A DNA stretch of 64,000 bases from Planctomycetota bacterium. Its GTDB lineage: Bacteria; Planctomycetota; B15-G4; SIAN01. The notes beneath the pieces were generated by a model, which was given only the letters and a program-made list of their open reading frames with translations, made no database searches and had not been told where the DNA came from. Positions 42,071 to 51,331 of the stretch are shown one piece after another; the stretch's first letter is position 1; each line of letters begins with the position of its first letter. Where the stretch lies: positions 18,909 through 82,908 of the forward strand of contig JANQQL010000043.1 in the NCBI GenBank assembly GCA_028289345.1, read 5' to 3'. The translations under genes and the position numbers were made by a program.

Positions 42071-42727
42071 GACAGCGTTTCTCCTGGACAACCAAGGGTC
42101 TTGGCTTCTGCGACAATTCGATTGATCGGACGAATGGCTTCTCCGACCGAACATCGCGGGTGACTTTTTGGACGCACGGATCCCCACCACGCGTCTCGTT
42201 GACATTGATGGAATGCCGCGCAACTGACGAATTTCACAATGAACTTGTTGGTGTTTCCGATTCGGAGGGCGGAATCAACTCGGCGCGATTTCGCTCCTGG
42301 CAAGGACTCCAGGAACCGGACAAAGTGCGTCGCGCAACATCGAGGTTCGGCGAATCGCATGACCGAGGGCTCACACGAAGCCCGCCCCCGCCGCGAAGCA
42401 AGAGTTCACCGCGGAGCCGGATGTTCTCCCCTACCGCCCAACGAGAGCCGCTCTTGCGGTCGTGAAGTTCCCAGCGCCGACCCCGGACGCCGCGTCCACG
42501 CGGATGACGAGAGCGTCGCGAACTCGGGCTGCCTGGCGATTCCTGACCGTGAGGCCCGCGCGCTGAGTGAAAGGTCTGTTAGCGTCGTTAGACTCTTCAG
42601 CCATGGAAACGACACCCGGCGGTTTGCCGAAGTTTTAAAAAACGATCGAACAACTTCGGGAATCCCCGGAAAAACAGGCCGACGTATCCAATCTGGTCAA
42701 CTCGATACCGAACACAAATGAGACAAG
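42071..42727. other. Divergent intergenic region
   Basis: 657 bases between the repeat-protein gene (minus) and msrB (plus), the longest gap in the window. Open frames here have Arg/Ser-rich, unstructured translations and no motif, so I do not call a gene. The only clear feature is an inverted repeat near the msrB end (42627-42659). No tRNA, riboswitch or IS remnant was recognised. Confidence 0.55.
42627..42659. promoter_or_regulatory. Inverted repeat upstream of msrB
   Basis: CCGAAGTT (42627-42634) and AACTTCGG (42652-42659) form an 8-bp inverted repeat around a 17-base A/T-rich centre containing a run of six A. It lies 68 bases before the msrB ATG, where an operator or promoter is expected. 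No known regulator motif is recognised. Confidence 0.4.
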
Positions 42728-43135
42728 ATGAGCGACCCCGAAACGAAGAGTGAGGCTGACTGGAAGCGAGAGCTTTCCCCGCAACAGTTCGAAGTGTGCC
42801 GGCGCAAAGGAACGGAGCGTGCGTTCACCGGCAAGTACTGGGATTGCAAAGAGACCGGGACTTATCGCTGTGTGTGCTGCGGGAGCGAGCTGTTCCACTC
42901 CTCTGCGAAATACGACTCCGGTTCCGGGTGGCCGAGCTTCTATGAAGCCCTGGACCCCGAGCGCGTGAAGGTCACGGAAGACCACTCCCATGGAATGCAC
43001 CGGTTGGAAGTCACTTGCCGGCGCTGTGGCTCACATTTGGGACACGTGTTCGACGATGGCCCGCAACCCACGGGCAAGCGCTACTGCATCAATTCGGTTT
43101 CCTTGGATCTCGCCAAGCAAGACCCGAACGCCTGA
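42728..43135 (+). CDS. msrB: Peptide-methionine (R)-S-oxide reductase
   Basis: Reduces methionine-R-sulfoxide in proteins, 135 residues. The catalytic Cys120 sits in RYCINSVSLDL; the zinc-binding pairs are C48-x2-C51 and C97-x2-C100; SGSGWPSFYEAL and HGMHRLEVTCRRCGSHLGHVFDDGP (written in part) are the family blocks. No signal peptide, so it acts in the cytoplasm. A resolving Cys is probably one of the N-terminal ones (C24 or C40). A YcxB-like gene follows 27 bases later, probably co-transcribed. msrA is not present nearby. Confidence 0.95.
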   Translation: MSDPETKSEADWKRELSPQQFEVCRRKGTERAFTGKYWDCKETGTYRCVCCGSELFHSSAKYDSGSGWPSFYEALDPERVKVTEDHSHGMHRLEVTCRRCGSHLGHVFDDGPQPTGKRYCINSVSLDLAKQDPNA

Positions 43136-43162
43136 GGCTTTGGAACGAACGGGAGATCCTTC

Positions 43163-43687
43163 TTGCCCGACATTCGATTTCACCTGAGACGAGAGGACTT
43201 GGTCGCGTTTGCTCAGTATCACGCGGATCATTCCCGGGATTTGCTGAGAACCCGGCGCCGGCAAGTTCACCTCTGGCCACTTCTATTCTTGTGCACCGGA
43301 CTGCTTGCCAGTTCGGTTCACGCCGACCGCCGGTTCCTTTGGGGCGCCGCGGGAGTGGCTCTGACCTGGTGGCTGACGATGCCTTGGATTCTCCGCGGAT
43401 TGCAACGACGACGCTCTCTTCGCCACGAGCTCGAGGAAACCAATCGAACATTGCTGGGGGATCATCACTACGCGGCGGACGGCCCCGGTCTGACGGTTCT
43501 GACCAAAGAGCCGCGTCCACCGATCCATTGGATGGCCATCGATCGAACCGCGGCCACTCCCTCTCATTTGTTCCTGTACCTCACCCAAGACACGGCGCTG
43601 ATCGTCCCGCGACACAACATCACTCACGGAGACTTCGACCAGTTTCGAGATTTCGTGACCGCCCGCACCCGACCAGCAAATCCTTGA
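43163..43687 (+). CDS. YcxB-like domain membrane protein
   Basis: 174-residue inner-membrane protein of unknown function. The start is TTG at 43163, supported by GGGAG seven bases upstream. FHLRREDLVAFAQYHADHS at the N-terminus and two hydrophobic segments (about 36-52 and 57-75) are followed by a soluble domain in which IHWMAIDRTAATPSHLFLYLTQDTALIVPRHN matches the YcxB-like pattern (here: hydrophobic strand, Tyr, then a P-R-x segment). Such proteins are common but uncharacterised. It probably shares a transcript with msrB. Confidence 0.7.
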   Translation: MPDIRFHLRREDLVAFAQYHADHSRDLLRTRRRQVHLWPLLFLCTGLLASSVHADRRFLWGAAGVALTWWLTMPWILRGLQRRRSLRHELEETNRTLLGDHHYAADGPGLTVLTKEPRPPIHWMAIDRTAATPSHLFLYLTQDTALIVPRHNITHGDFDQFRDFVTARTRPANP

Positions 43688-43783
43688 GGTCCCGGCCGAC
43701 CGTTCGACGGACCGAGAGCGGGGCCGGTCCACTGACCCCGCTCCCTTGTGTCTTTCCGAGCCGTCACTTCCGGCGACGTCCGT

Positions 43784-45094
43784 TCATCCGCCCGCCAGCA
43801 CCGATTGCAAGATGGCGAGTGCCTGGTCCACATGCTCCCGACCAAACGTCAATGCGGGGCGAAAGCGAATCGAGCGTGGCCCGCAGGGAAGCGTCGCGAG
43901 GCCTGCCTCCCACAAGCTTGTGCGAACTCGATCTCGACGCGCGCCATCGGGGAGGTCGAACGCCAGCATCAAGCCACGCCCCCGGGTGTTCTGCATCTCG
44001 GCAAAATCCTTTGCCGTGTCTTGCAGTCCCTCCAGGAAGTAGGAGCCGACCTGGGCCGCCCGTTCGACCAGCTGTTCCTGATGAATGATGTTCAGGTACT
44101 GGGCGCAGCGAACCATGTCGACGAGGTTGCCCCCCCAAGTCGAGTTGATCCGTGACGAGCGGTGGAAGACGTTCTCTTTCACCGAATCGATCCGGGTGGT
44201 GGACATGATGCCGCACACCTGAGTTTTCTTGCCGAAGCACACCAGGTCGGGCACCACGCCGAACTGCTGGTAGGCCCACATGGTGCCGGTCAGCCCCATG
44301 CCGGTTTGCACTTCGTCGAAGATCAATAGCGCGCCGTGCCGGTCCGCCATTTCCCGCAGACTTTGCAGGAACTCGGGCCGAAAGTGGTTGTCGCCTCCTT
44401 CTCCCTGGATTGGTTCGATGAGAATCGCCGCAATCCCGTGGGGGTCCTTGGCAAACGCCGCTTCCATTTCTCGAAGTGCGGACGTCTCCCGTTCCGCGGC
44501 GGCTTCCTCGTTCACAGGAAACATGATCTTCGGATTCGAGATCCTTGGCCAATCGAACTGGGGAAAGTCCTGAGTCTTCGCGAGCTCGGTGTTGGTCACC
44601 GAAAGCGTGTATCCCGAACGACCGTGAAACGCCTCGCGGAAGTGCAGGATCTTGTCTCCCCCCCCATTCACCCCGCCGTCTCGATTGCGTTGAATCTTCC
44701 AATCGAACGCCGCTTTCATGGCGTTCTCGACCGCCAAAGCACCTCCCGCTACGAAGAACAAATATCGAAACTCCGGCGGCGTGGCCAAGCGACGAAAGGT
44801 CTCGATGAACGCTGCGTACTCGCGGCTGTAGATGTCGCTGTTGGAAGGATTGCTTTTCGCGGCCCACAGCAGGGACTCCACGAACTCCGGTTCATTCATC
44901 CGTGGATGATTGTGGCCGACCGGAAGGGAAGCAAAGTAGGAGTAGCAGTCCAGGTACTCCTTGCCTTCCAAGGCGTCCACCATGCGCACTCCCTCGGAGC
45001 GCTCCAAGTCGATGACCAGGTGGAATCCATCCACCAAAATGTTGTTCTGCAAAACGGGGAACACGCGATCTGCTGCCAGTTGATGCTTGGTCAT
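43784..45094 (-). CDS. lat: L-lysine 6-aminotransferase
   Basis: Class III PLP aminotransferase, 436 residues, that moves the epsilon-amino group of lysine to 2-oxoglutarate, giving a semialdehyde that cyclises to piperideine-6-carboxylate. Hallmarks: YFASLPVGHNHPRM, VAGGALAVENAMKAAFDWK, HGRSGYTLSVTNT, EPIQGEGGDNHFRPEF, IFDEVQTGMGLTG and the PLP Lys in CFGKKTQVCGIM (about Lys290), which is the exact context of the mycobacterial enzyme. The ATG at 45094 has GGAGAAGA upstream. It is divergent from the biotin operon with a 561-base gap. No lysine semialdehyde dehydrogenase lies next to it. Confidence 0.92.
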   Translation of the reverse strand: MTKHQLAADRVFPVLQNNILVDGFHLVIDLERSEGVRMVDALEGKEYLDCYSYFASLPVGHNHPRMNEPEFVESLLWAAKSNPSNSDIYSREYAAFIETFRRLATPPEFRYLFFVAGGALAVENAMKAAFDWKIQRNRDGGVNGGGDKILHFREAFHGRSGYTLSVTNTELAKTQDFPQFDWPRISNPKIMFPVNEEAAAERETSALREMEAAFAKDPHGIAAILIEPIQGEGGDNHFRPEFLQSLREMADRHGALLIFDEVQTGMGLTGTMWAYQQFGVVPDLVCFGKKTQVCGIMSTTRIDSVKENVFHRSSRINSTWGGNLVDMVRCAQYLNIIHQEQLVERAAQVGSYFLEGLQDTAKDFAEMQNTRGRGLMLAFDLPDGARRDRVRTSLWEAGLATLPCGPRSIRFRPALTFGREHVDQALAILQSVLAGG

Positions 45095-45655
45095 GGCTCT
45101 TCTCCATGCTCGTTGGCTCCGGGCATGCGTCAGCGAACCGTTGGTCGAAGTGCACGCACCACGAGCCCGGTTGGATCAGTCGGAAAAATGAGAAGAAAGG
45201 CCAGACACGCCGAACCTCGCGGAAGGAGCTCGTCCATTCAGCGAAAGCCACCACGAAGACCACGACGGACTCGGGAACTCCGAGGGGGTGGTTTCCCGCG
45301 AGGAATCACTCGCGGCGTCTGGCCGGAAATCGACGAACGGTCAAGGGAGACCGAAAGTCGATCTCGGGAGCGTCAAGCAGGCGGAGCAAAGACTCCGGGG
45401 CGCGCATCCATGGGACGGAATTGAGAATGGATTGTGATTCTCGACATAGTTCACCTCAGTCTCCCAGGCTCCCATAAGCCAGGAGAGAAAGCAACCCCGC
45501 ATGGCATCCGTTCCTGCAATGCGGGTGGTCGTGCTTGTTGTCCGCTCGTCGAATCCGACCCAAAAACTGAAGGATCGCTTTGCGAAACCCGGCAAAATCC
45601 AGCACAGAACTTCCTCCGGGGGAAACCCCAACACCCACCGTTTCTCGAGGACATC
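45095..45655. other. Divergent intergenic region between lat and the biotin operon
   Basis: 561 bases. CCCGCAT (45496-45502) pairs with ATGCGGG (45519-45525), a modest hairpin about 130 bases before bioB. I see neither a BirA-type palindrome (TTGTAAACC/GGTTTACAA) nor a BioR box (TTATCTATAA). The bioB ribosome site is GAGG at 45647-45650. Open frames in the gap have no recognisable product. Confidence 0.5.
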
Positions 45656-46624
45656 ATGAATTTATCTTCGGTACAAACCGAACCCACGCGTACCCGTGCC
45701 GATGTGCAAGCACTCCTCGAAAAGCCGCTCCTGGATTTGGTCTTCGAAGCGGCCGCGGTTCACCGCCAACACCAGGATGCGGGTTACGTTCAGTGCTCGC
45801 AGTTGCTGAGCATCAAGACCGGTGGCTGCCCCGAAGACTGCAACTACTGCTCCCAGAGCGCCCATTTCTCGACCCCGGTCGCCAAAGAGCCTCTGATGGA
45901 AGTCGACCAGGTCCTTGCCTCCGCGAAACAAGCGAAGGAGGGAGGCGCCGATCGGTTCTGCATGGGTGCCGCGTGGCGCGAAGTCAAGGATGGTCCCGAG
46001 TTCGACCAGGTGCTGAATATGGTGCGAGAGGTCAAAGCACTCGGAATGGAGACCTGCGTGACCCTCGGCATGCTCACCAAGGGCCAGGCGCAGCGCCTCA
46101 AGGAAGCCGGCCTGGATTACTACAACCACAATCTCGACACCGGACGAGATCACTACGACAAGGTAATCACGACGCGCAGCTACGATGATCGGCTGGAAAC
46201 TCTGAACGCGGTTCGGGAAGCCGACTTGAACGTGTGTTGCGGCGGAATCTTGGGACTGGGAGAGAAGTCTTCCGATCGAGCCCAGTTACTCCTCGAGCTC
46301 GCTTCGATGAGTCCTCCTCCGGAAAGCGTTCCCATCAACTCTCTCGTCGCCGTCGAAGGAACTCCGTTGGGAGAGACCGCCCCGGTGGACTGGTCTGAGT
46401 TCGTTCGAGTGATCGCAGCGGCACGCATCCTGATGCCCTCGGCGACTTTGCGCTTGAGCGCCGGGCGCGGCGAGATGAGTGAAGAAGCCCAAGCCCTGTG
46501 CTTCCTAGCGGGGGCCAATTCCATCTTCATGGGCGACGAGCTCTTGACCACTCCGAACCCCGCTCCAGATTCGGATGCCGCGCTCTTGAGCAAGCTGGGT
46601 TTGAGAACTCAGGCGACCCCGTGA
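45656..46624 (+). CDS. bioB: Biotin synthase
   Basis: Radical SAM enzyme inserting sulfur into dethiobiotin, 322 residues. The SAM cluster motif CPEDCNYC lies near residues 58-65 followed by SQSAHF; FCMGAAWREVKDGPEF, YYNHNLDTGRDHYDKVITTRSYDDRLETL (in part), CCGGILGLGE and RLSAGRGEM are all present. The [2Fe-2S] ligands are expected among C102, C133 and C193 with the Arg in RLSAGR. The ATG at 45656 has GAGG five bases upstream; the in-frame extension is not family-like. Its stop overlaps the GTG of the fused bioFD gene. First gene of the operon bioB-bioFD-bioA. Confidence 0.96.
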   Translation: MNLSSVQTEPTRTRADVQALLEKPLLDLVFEAAAVHRQHQDAGYVQCSQLLSIKTGGCPEDCNYCSQSAHFSTPVAKEPLMEVDQVLASAKQAKEGGADRFCMGAAWREVKDGPEFDQVLNMVREVKALGMETCVTLGMLTKGQAQRLKEAGLDYYNHNLDTGRDHYDKVITTRSYDDRLETLNAVREADLNVCCGGILGLGEKSSDRAQLLLELASMSPPPESVPINSLVAVEGTPLGETAPVDWSEFVRVIAAARILMPSATLRLSAGRGEMSEEAQALCFLAGANSIFMGDELLTTPNPAPDSDAALLSKLGLRTQATP

Positions 46625-48441
46625 CCGAAGTTCGCCCCCAGCCATCGAGCTTGCAAGAAGTGCTCGAGGCAGATCTCGAAGAACTGCGTCGACGCGGCTT
46701 GCAGCGCCGACTGTTGCCGACCGATGCCACCCGCATCGACGTCTGTAGCAACGACTACCTGGGCTTGGCTCGAGACCCGCGGGTGGTCGAAGCCGCGATC
46801 ACGGCCCTCCGTCAACATGGAGCGGGAGGCAGGGCCTCTCGATTGTTGGGAGGAGACACGGCGGCCCATCGACAACTCGAACAAGTCGCCGCCGAGTGGC
46901 TGGAGTGCGACGCGACGTTGTTTCATGCGTCGGGATATCAGGCAAACCTCGGAGTGCTCACCACTTTGGTGGCGCGCGGCGACCAAGTGTTTTCCGATGC
47001 AGGCAATCACGCCTCCCTCATCGACGGGTGCCGGCTCTCCGGCACTCGCGTCCAAGTGTTCCGCCATCGAGATCCGGAGCACTTGCAAGAATTGCTCTGC
47101 CGATCCCCTCTGGGGCAGCGCCGCTGGATCGTCACCGAGAGCATCTTCAGCATGGATGGTGACCTGGCGCCACTGGTCGAGTTGCTGTCCGTGGCGAGAC
47201 GCCATCATGCGTGGCTGATCGTGGACGAAGCCCACGCGGTCGGCTTGCTTGGCCCACAAGGCAGGGGCGCGTGGGCGGCGGCCGGGCTTGCGCCCCGCGA
47301 CCCCCACCTCGCAGCGCGCATCGTCACCGGCGGGAAAGCCCTGGGGGGAACCGGGGCGTTGGTGGCTGCTCCCGAAGCAGTGATCCGAACTCTTGTCCAT
47401 CGGGCGCGGCCATTCATCTACTCGACCGCAACGTCCGCCGCCACCGCGGCAGCTCTCCACGCAGCCATCGCCATCGTGAGAGAAGACTCGACGCTTCGCC
47501 AACGGCCTCTTCAACTTGCAGCACGCTTGGCCAAGCGAATCGGCGGGCCGCGACCGGATGCCGCCATCGTCCCCGTGGTCCTGGGCGCCGAACAGGAAGC
47601 CGTGGGTTGTGCCGAGAAGTTGCGCGAGGGTGGGTTCGAAGCTCATGCGGTGCGCCCCCCCACCGTGCCGGTCGGAACCTCACGAGTACGCATCGCCTGC
47701 CACGCCGCACTGGAAGAAGCCGACGTCGACCGGCTCGTCGCACTCCTTCCTCGTGTCGGCCCCTTACCAGCCAGCCCGAAGCGACGAGCGAAAACCTTGG
47801 TGGTTGCGGGGACAGACACGGAAATCGGCAAGACCGTGGTGAGCGCACTGGTCGTGATCGCCGCTCGACTGGTGGGTCAACCACGCTATTGGAAGCCGGT
47901 GCAAACCGGCACCGACCGTGACGTCGAAACCGTCACGGCGTTGGCGTCTGCCACGCCACAAGAGCTGAGTGACTCCTTCGCCGAGTACCCACTCCCGGCC
48001 TCTCCCCACGAGGCCGCCGCGGACGCGGGGGCTTCGATCGATCCCGAACAGCTCCGAGCCCATTGGCGACGTTGGGAGTCGGAGCATCCCGACGAGTTGC
48101 GCATCGCCGAGCTGGCAGGTGGCCTGTTGGTGCCCTACACGAATCACTTCACCCAGATTGACCTGCTTCAGACTCTGCGCCCCTCACTCCTGCTGGTGGC
48201 CCGTTCCGGCTTGGGGACCTTGAATCACACCTTGCTGAGTTTGGAAGCCCTACGTGCTCGCCGCTTGGAACCACGCGCGTTGGTTCTGGTGGGTCCTCCC
48301 CATCCTTCCAATCGGCGCACCCTGGCTGCGATGGGTCAACTCCGCGTGTTCGAACTGCCTCGATTCGAAACTTTGAACCAATCCGCCCTGGAAGGCTGGA
48401 TCCAAGAGAACCCTGATTTCCCGGAGATCTTCCGCCCGTGA
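46621..48441 (+). CDS. bioFD: Fused 8-amino-7-oxononanoate synthase and dethiobiotin synthetase
   Basis: 606-residue fusion of two consecutive biotin enzymes. Residues 1 to about 385 are BioF (KAPA synthase, PLP): CSNDYLGLARDPRVVEAA, GAGGRASRLLGGDTAAHRQLE, DAGNHASLIDGCRLS, VDEAHAVGLLGPQGRG and the PLP Lys239 in TGGKALGGTG. After a short linker (SPKRRAK), residues ~392-606 are BioD (ATP-dependent): P-loop GTDTEIGKT at 397-405, YWKPVQTG, PLPASPHEAA and ELAGGLLVPY where BioD has EGAGGLLVP. The bound Glu of that last motif is shifted to E-L-A-G-G, a mild deviation. The GTG start at 46621 overlaps the bioB stop and its stop overlaps the bioA start. The two catalysed steps flank the BioA step. Confidence 0.93.
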   Translation: MTEVRPQPSSLQEVLEADLEELRRRGLQRRLLPTDATRIDVCSNDYLGLARDPRVVEAAITALRQHGAGGRASRLLGGDTAAHRQLEQVAAEWLECDATLFHASGYQANLGVLTTLVARGDQVFSDAGNHASLIDGCRLSGTRVQVFRHRDPEHLQELLCRSPLGQRRWIVTESIFSMDGDLAPLVELLSVARRHHAWLIVDEAHAVGLLGPQGRGAWAAAGLAPRDPHLAARIVTGGKALGGTGALVAAPEAVIRTLVHRARPFIYSTATSAATAAALHAAIAIVREDSTLRQRPLQLAARLAKRIGGPRPDAAIVPVVLGAEQEAVGCAEKLREGGFEAHAVRPPTVPVGTSRVRIACHAALEEADVDRLVALLPRVGPLPASPKRRAKTLVVAGTDTEIGKTVVSALVVIAARLVGQPRYWKPVQTGTDRDVETVTALASATPQELSDSFAEYPLPASPHEAAADAGASIDPEQLRAHWRRWESEHPDELRIAELAGGLLVPYTNHFTQIDLLQTLRPSLLLVARSGLGTLNHTLLSLEALRARRLEPRALVLVGPPHPSNRRTLAAMGQLRVFELPRFETLNQSALEGWIQENPDFPEIFRP

Positions 48442-49712
48442 GCCTTGTCGATCGTGACGCCCGCTCGGTGTGGCATCCCTTCACCCAGCACTCCATCGAG
48501 AAAGACTTCCTCCCGGTTCGGGAAGCTCGTGACGCCCTTCTCACTTTGGAAGACGGTCGCGTCATCATCGATGCCATCTCTTCTTGGTGGAGTTGCCTTC
48601 ACGGCCATTGCCATCCGGAAATCATGAAAGCCTTGTCGGATCAAGCGTCTCGATTGGATCACGTGCTGTTCGCCGGTGCGACCCACGAACCTGCTGTGCG
48701 TCTTGCGGAACGGTTGATCGAAGTGACTCCGGGGTCACTGCAGCGCGTCTTCTTCAGCGACAACGGCTCCACGGCGGTAGAAGTGGCGCTGAAAATGACC
48801 TACCAGGCGTGGGTCCATCGCGGAGAACCTCAGCGCAGCGTGTTCCTCGCGCTGAAAGAGTCCTACCACGGGGACACCGTAGGCGCGATGTCCGTCGGAG
48901 ATCCGGACCCGTTCTTCGAACCCTATCGGCCGCTGTTGTTCGAAGTTCGCCACGTCGAGCGCACCGCTGAAGCGCTGCGGCAAACCCTGGAAGAGCTTGG
49001 CAATCGAGCGGCGGGACTGATTCTCGAACCACTGGTTCAAGGGGCGGCCGGTATGGTCATGCACTCCCCCGAGTTCGTTCGAGAGGCGCGACAGGCGTGC
49101 ACTTCCTTCGGCGTGCCGCTGATCGCCGACGAAGTGATGACCGGGTTCGGCCGCACGGGCTCCACCTTTGCCTGCCAGCAAGCCAACGTCGAACCAGACT
49201 TGATCTGCTTGTCCAAAGGACTCACCGGTGGCGTGCTTCCGCTCTCTGTAACCCTGTGTCGAGAAGAGCTGTTCGAGGAGTTCCTTTCCCCGGATCGACG
49301 GCGGGCCTTCGTCCACGGACACACGTTCACGGCCAACCCTCTGGGATGCGCGGTGGCCTTGAAATCCCTCGAGTTGGTCGAACGGGACGCGGTTCCCCAG
49401 AAGCTCGACCGTCTGGGTCAACGCATCGAGACCCAGCTCCGCGAGCGATTGGCCTCCCATCCCCGAGTGAAAGAGATCCGCCGGCGCGGGGGGATCGTCG
49501 CCGTGGAATGGAACGCCGCGGAAGGTTCGGACACCGGTTACTACTCGGGCCTGGGACCCATCATTCGTCGCGAATCCGTGGCTCGCGGAGTCCTGCTTCG
49601 CCCGTTGGGCCAGGTCATCTACGCCATGCCTCCCGCCGCCACCACCGATCCCCAAGCCGACCAGATCGCCGAGGTCATGGCCGAGATGGCGGATCTCGGA
49701 AGCGATTCCTAG
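48438..49712 (+). CDS. bioA: Adenosylmethionine-8-amino-7-oxononanoate aminotransferase
   Basis: Converts KAPA to DAPA with SAM as usual amino donor, 424 residues, class III PLP aminotransferase. WHPFTQH at 12-18, DAISSWWSCLHGHCHPEI (substrate loop with the paired Trp residues), DNGSTAVEVALKM, SYHGDTVGAMSVGD, IADEVMTGFGRTG and the PLP Lys260 in CLSKGLTGG. GHTFTANPLGCA completes it. The GTG at 48438 overlaps the bioFD stop (GTGA). A lysine-using BioK variant cannot be told from BioA with certainty here. It ends the operon; serA converges after 20 bases. bioC and bioH, which make the pimeloyl precursor, are absent. Confidence 0.94.
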   Translation: MSLVDRDARSVWHPFTQHSIEKDFLPVREARDALLTLEDGRVIIDAISSWWSCLHGHCHPEIMKALSDQASRLDHVLFAGATHEPAVRLAERLIEVTPGSLQRVFFSDNGSTAVEVALKMTYQAWVHRGEPQRSVFLALKESYHGDTVGAMSVGDPDPFFEPYRPLLFEVRHVERTAEALRQTLEELGNRAAGLILEPLVQGAAGMVMHSPEFVREARQACTSFGVPLIADEVMTGFGRTGSTFACQQANVEPDLICLSKGLTGGVLPLSVTLCREELFEEFLSPDRRRAFVHGHTFTANPLGCAVALKSLELVERDAVPQKLDRLGQRIETQLRERLASHPRVKEIRRRGGIVAVEWNAAEGSDTGYYSGLGPIIRRESVARGVLLRPLGQVIYAMPPAATTDPQADQIAEVMAEMADLGSDS

Positions 49713-49732
49713 CGACGAGTGAGCGCCAGCGC

Positions 49733-51331
49733 CTACTCCACGGAAATGCTGCGCGCCGAGACGATCGGCGGGAGCTCGGCAAGGCTTTGGATCTCCTCGC
49801 GAACCAGCGGCCGATTGATCTGGAACAACGCCAAGGCCGTGGCGTGATCGTCGTCCGCTTCTCCCATGTGTAGCCCTTCGATGTTGATTCCCCGCTCCCC
49901 CATCCAGGTGGCGACCTGTCCCAGCACCCCCGGCGCGTCCTTGTGGTGGGTCATCAAGATCTGTCCGTCCAGGACCAGATCCACGCCGAATCCACTGAAA
50001 CGAACCAGCCGCGGCTGTCCACGGAACACCGTTCCGTACACGCGGAAGAATCGGTCATCCCCAGAGAACGCCTTGATCTTGAGCAGCGACGGAAACTCGC
50101 GGTGCTTTTCTTCGCATTCTTCCAGCACCTTCATGCCCCGCTCTTTGGCAATCAACGAAGCATTGACGTCGTTGACCGGCCCTTCCAGAGTCGGACCGAG
50201 GAGCCCCGCGAGCACTGCGATCTTCATCGGTTCGGTCGGAAGGGTCGCTAGCTCTCCCGCGTAGCTGATCTCGACGCGACGCCAAGGCTCGTCGACGCTC
50301 TGGGTCAAGAATGAGCCGGCGCGACGGGCGAGTTCGAGGTAGGGACGGAGTGCGCGCAACATCTCCGCCGACAAAGCCGGAGCATTGACCGCGAAGCGCG
50401 CTTCTCCGTGAACAAGGAAATCCGCCATCTGCTGGGCGATCTCGATCGCCACTCTTGCCTGAGCCTCTCCCGAACTTGCGCCGAGATGAGGGCTGAGGTG
50501 AAGATTGGGAACGGAGCGAAGCGGACTGTCTGCCGGAAGTGGCTCGGTCTCGAACACGTCCAAGGCAGCCCCGCCGAGGATTCCCTCTTGCAACGCTTCG
50601 CAGAGGTCTCGTTCCACAACGATTCCTCCACGAGCGCAGTGAATCAGACATGCCGTCGGCTTCATTTGCTTCAGGACGTCCCGATCGATCAAGCCTTCGG
50701 TTTCGGGACTCTTGGGCACGTGCACCGTGACGAAATCGGATTGGGCCAGCAATTCCTCGAAAGGAACCAGCTCCACTCCCGACAACGGGCTTTGCCCCAC
50801 CAGATAAGCGTCGTGAGCCACGACTTTCATGCCCAGGCCCAGGGCTTTCTCCGCCACGATCTTGCCGATCTTGCCGAGCCCCAGAACGCCGAGGGTCTTG
50901 CCGGTGATCTCGGTTCCCACCAACGAAGACTTGTCCCAGCGGCCCTCCTTCATGGAGCGGTCCGCTGCCGGCAGATGTCGAGCCAGGGAGAACAAGTGAG
51001 CCAGTGCCAACTCAGCCGTCGTGGTCGCATTGGCGAGCGGAGTATTCATGACCAAGACCCCGCGCCGCGTGGCCGCCGCCACGTCGATGTTGTCCACGCC
51101 AATCCCGGCACGTCCCACCACCTTCAGGCGCACTGCCGATTCGATGGCGGCTTCGTCGATGCGTGTCGCGCTGCGCACCAGAATGCCTTGGACATCACGC
51201 ACCGCTTCGGCGAGCGCATTTCCCGTCAATCCCGTCCGCACCTCGACGTCGATCCCGGCTTTCTCCAACACCTCCACGCCACGGGGATCGAGCTTGTCAC
51301 AAATCAGGACTTTCGGAGCCGGCGAACTCAT
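49733..51331 (-). CDS. serA: D-3-phosphoglycerate dehydrogenase
   Basis: First step of serine synthesis, 532 residues, the long form with an intervening domain and a C-terminal ACT domain. LICDKLDPRGVEVLEKAGI opens it; GRAGIGVDNIDVAAATRRGVLVMN; NAD motif LGVLGLGKIGKIVA; CARGGIVVERDL (catalytic Arg region); LHLSPHLGASSGEAQ (catalytic His). Residues ~320-455 are the allosteric substrate-binding domain; the ACT domain (DGQILMTHHKDAPGVLGQVATWMG, in part) ends the protein, so feedback by serine is likely. The ATG overlaps the stop of plsC by ATGA. Partners SerB-like and class V aminotransferase lie at 33-35 kb. Confidence 0.95.
   Translation of the reverse strand: MSSPAPKVLICDKLDPRGVEVLEKAGIDVEVRTGLTGNALAEAVRDVQGILVRSATRIDEAAIESAVRLKVVGRAGIGVDNIDVAAATRRGVLVMNTPLANATTTAELALAHLFSLARHLPAADRSMKEGRWDKSSLVGTEITGKTLGVLGLGKIGKIVAEKALGLGMKVVAHDAYLVGQSPLSGVELVPFEELLAQSDFVTVHVPKSPETEGLIDRDVLKQMKPTACLIHCARGGIVVERDLCEALQEGILGGAALDVFETEPLPADSPLRSVPNLHLSPHLGASSGEAQARVAIEIAQQMADFLVHGEARFAVNAPALSAEMLRALRPYLELARRAGSFLTQSVDEPWRRVEISYAGELATLPTEPMKIAVLAGLLGPTLEGPVNDVNASLIAKERGMKVLEECEEKHREFPSLLKIKAFSGDDRFFRVYGTVFRGQPRLVRFSGFGVDLVLDGQILMTHHKDAPGVLGQVATWMGERGINIEGLHMGEADDDHATALALFQINRPLVREEIQSLAELPPIVSARSISVE

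Noticed and set aside
42239..42721. 160-codon open frame in the gap before msrB
   Set aside because: Arg/Ser/Glu-rich translation with no motif, no ribosome site and codon use unlike the neighbours; typical of GC-rich non-coding DNA.
45106..45477. 123-codon open frame between lat and bioB
   Set aside because: Low-complexity Arg/Thr/Ser composition, no family resemblance and no ribosome site.
45095..45655. BirA or BioR operator before bioB
   Set aside because: Neither consensus palindrome is present; the 7-bp hairpin at 45496-45525 does not resemble either.
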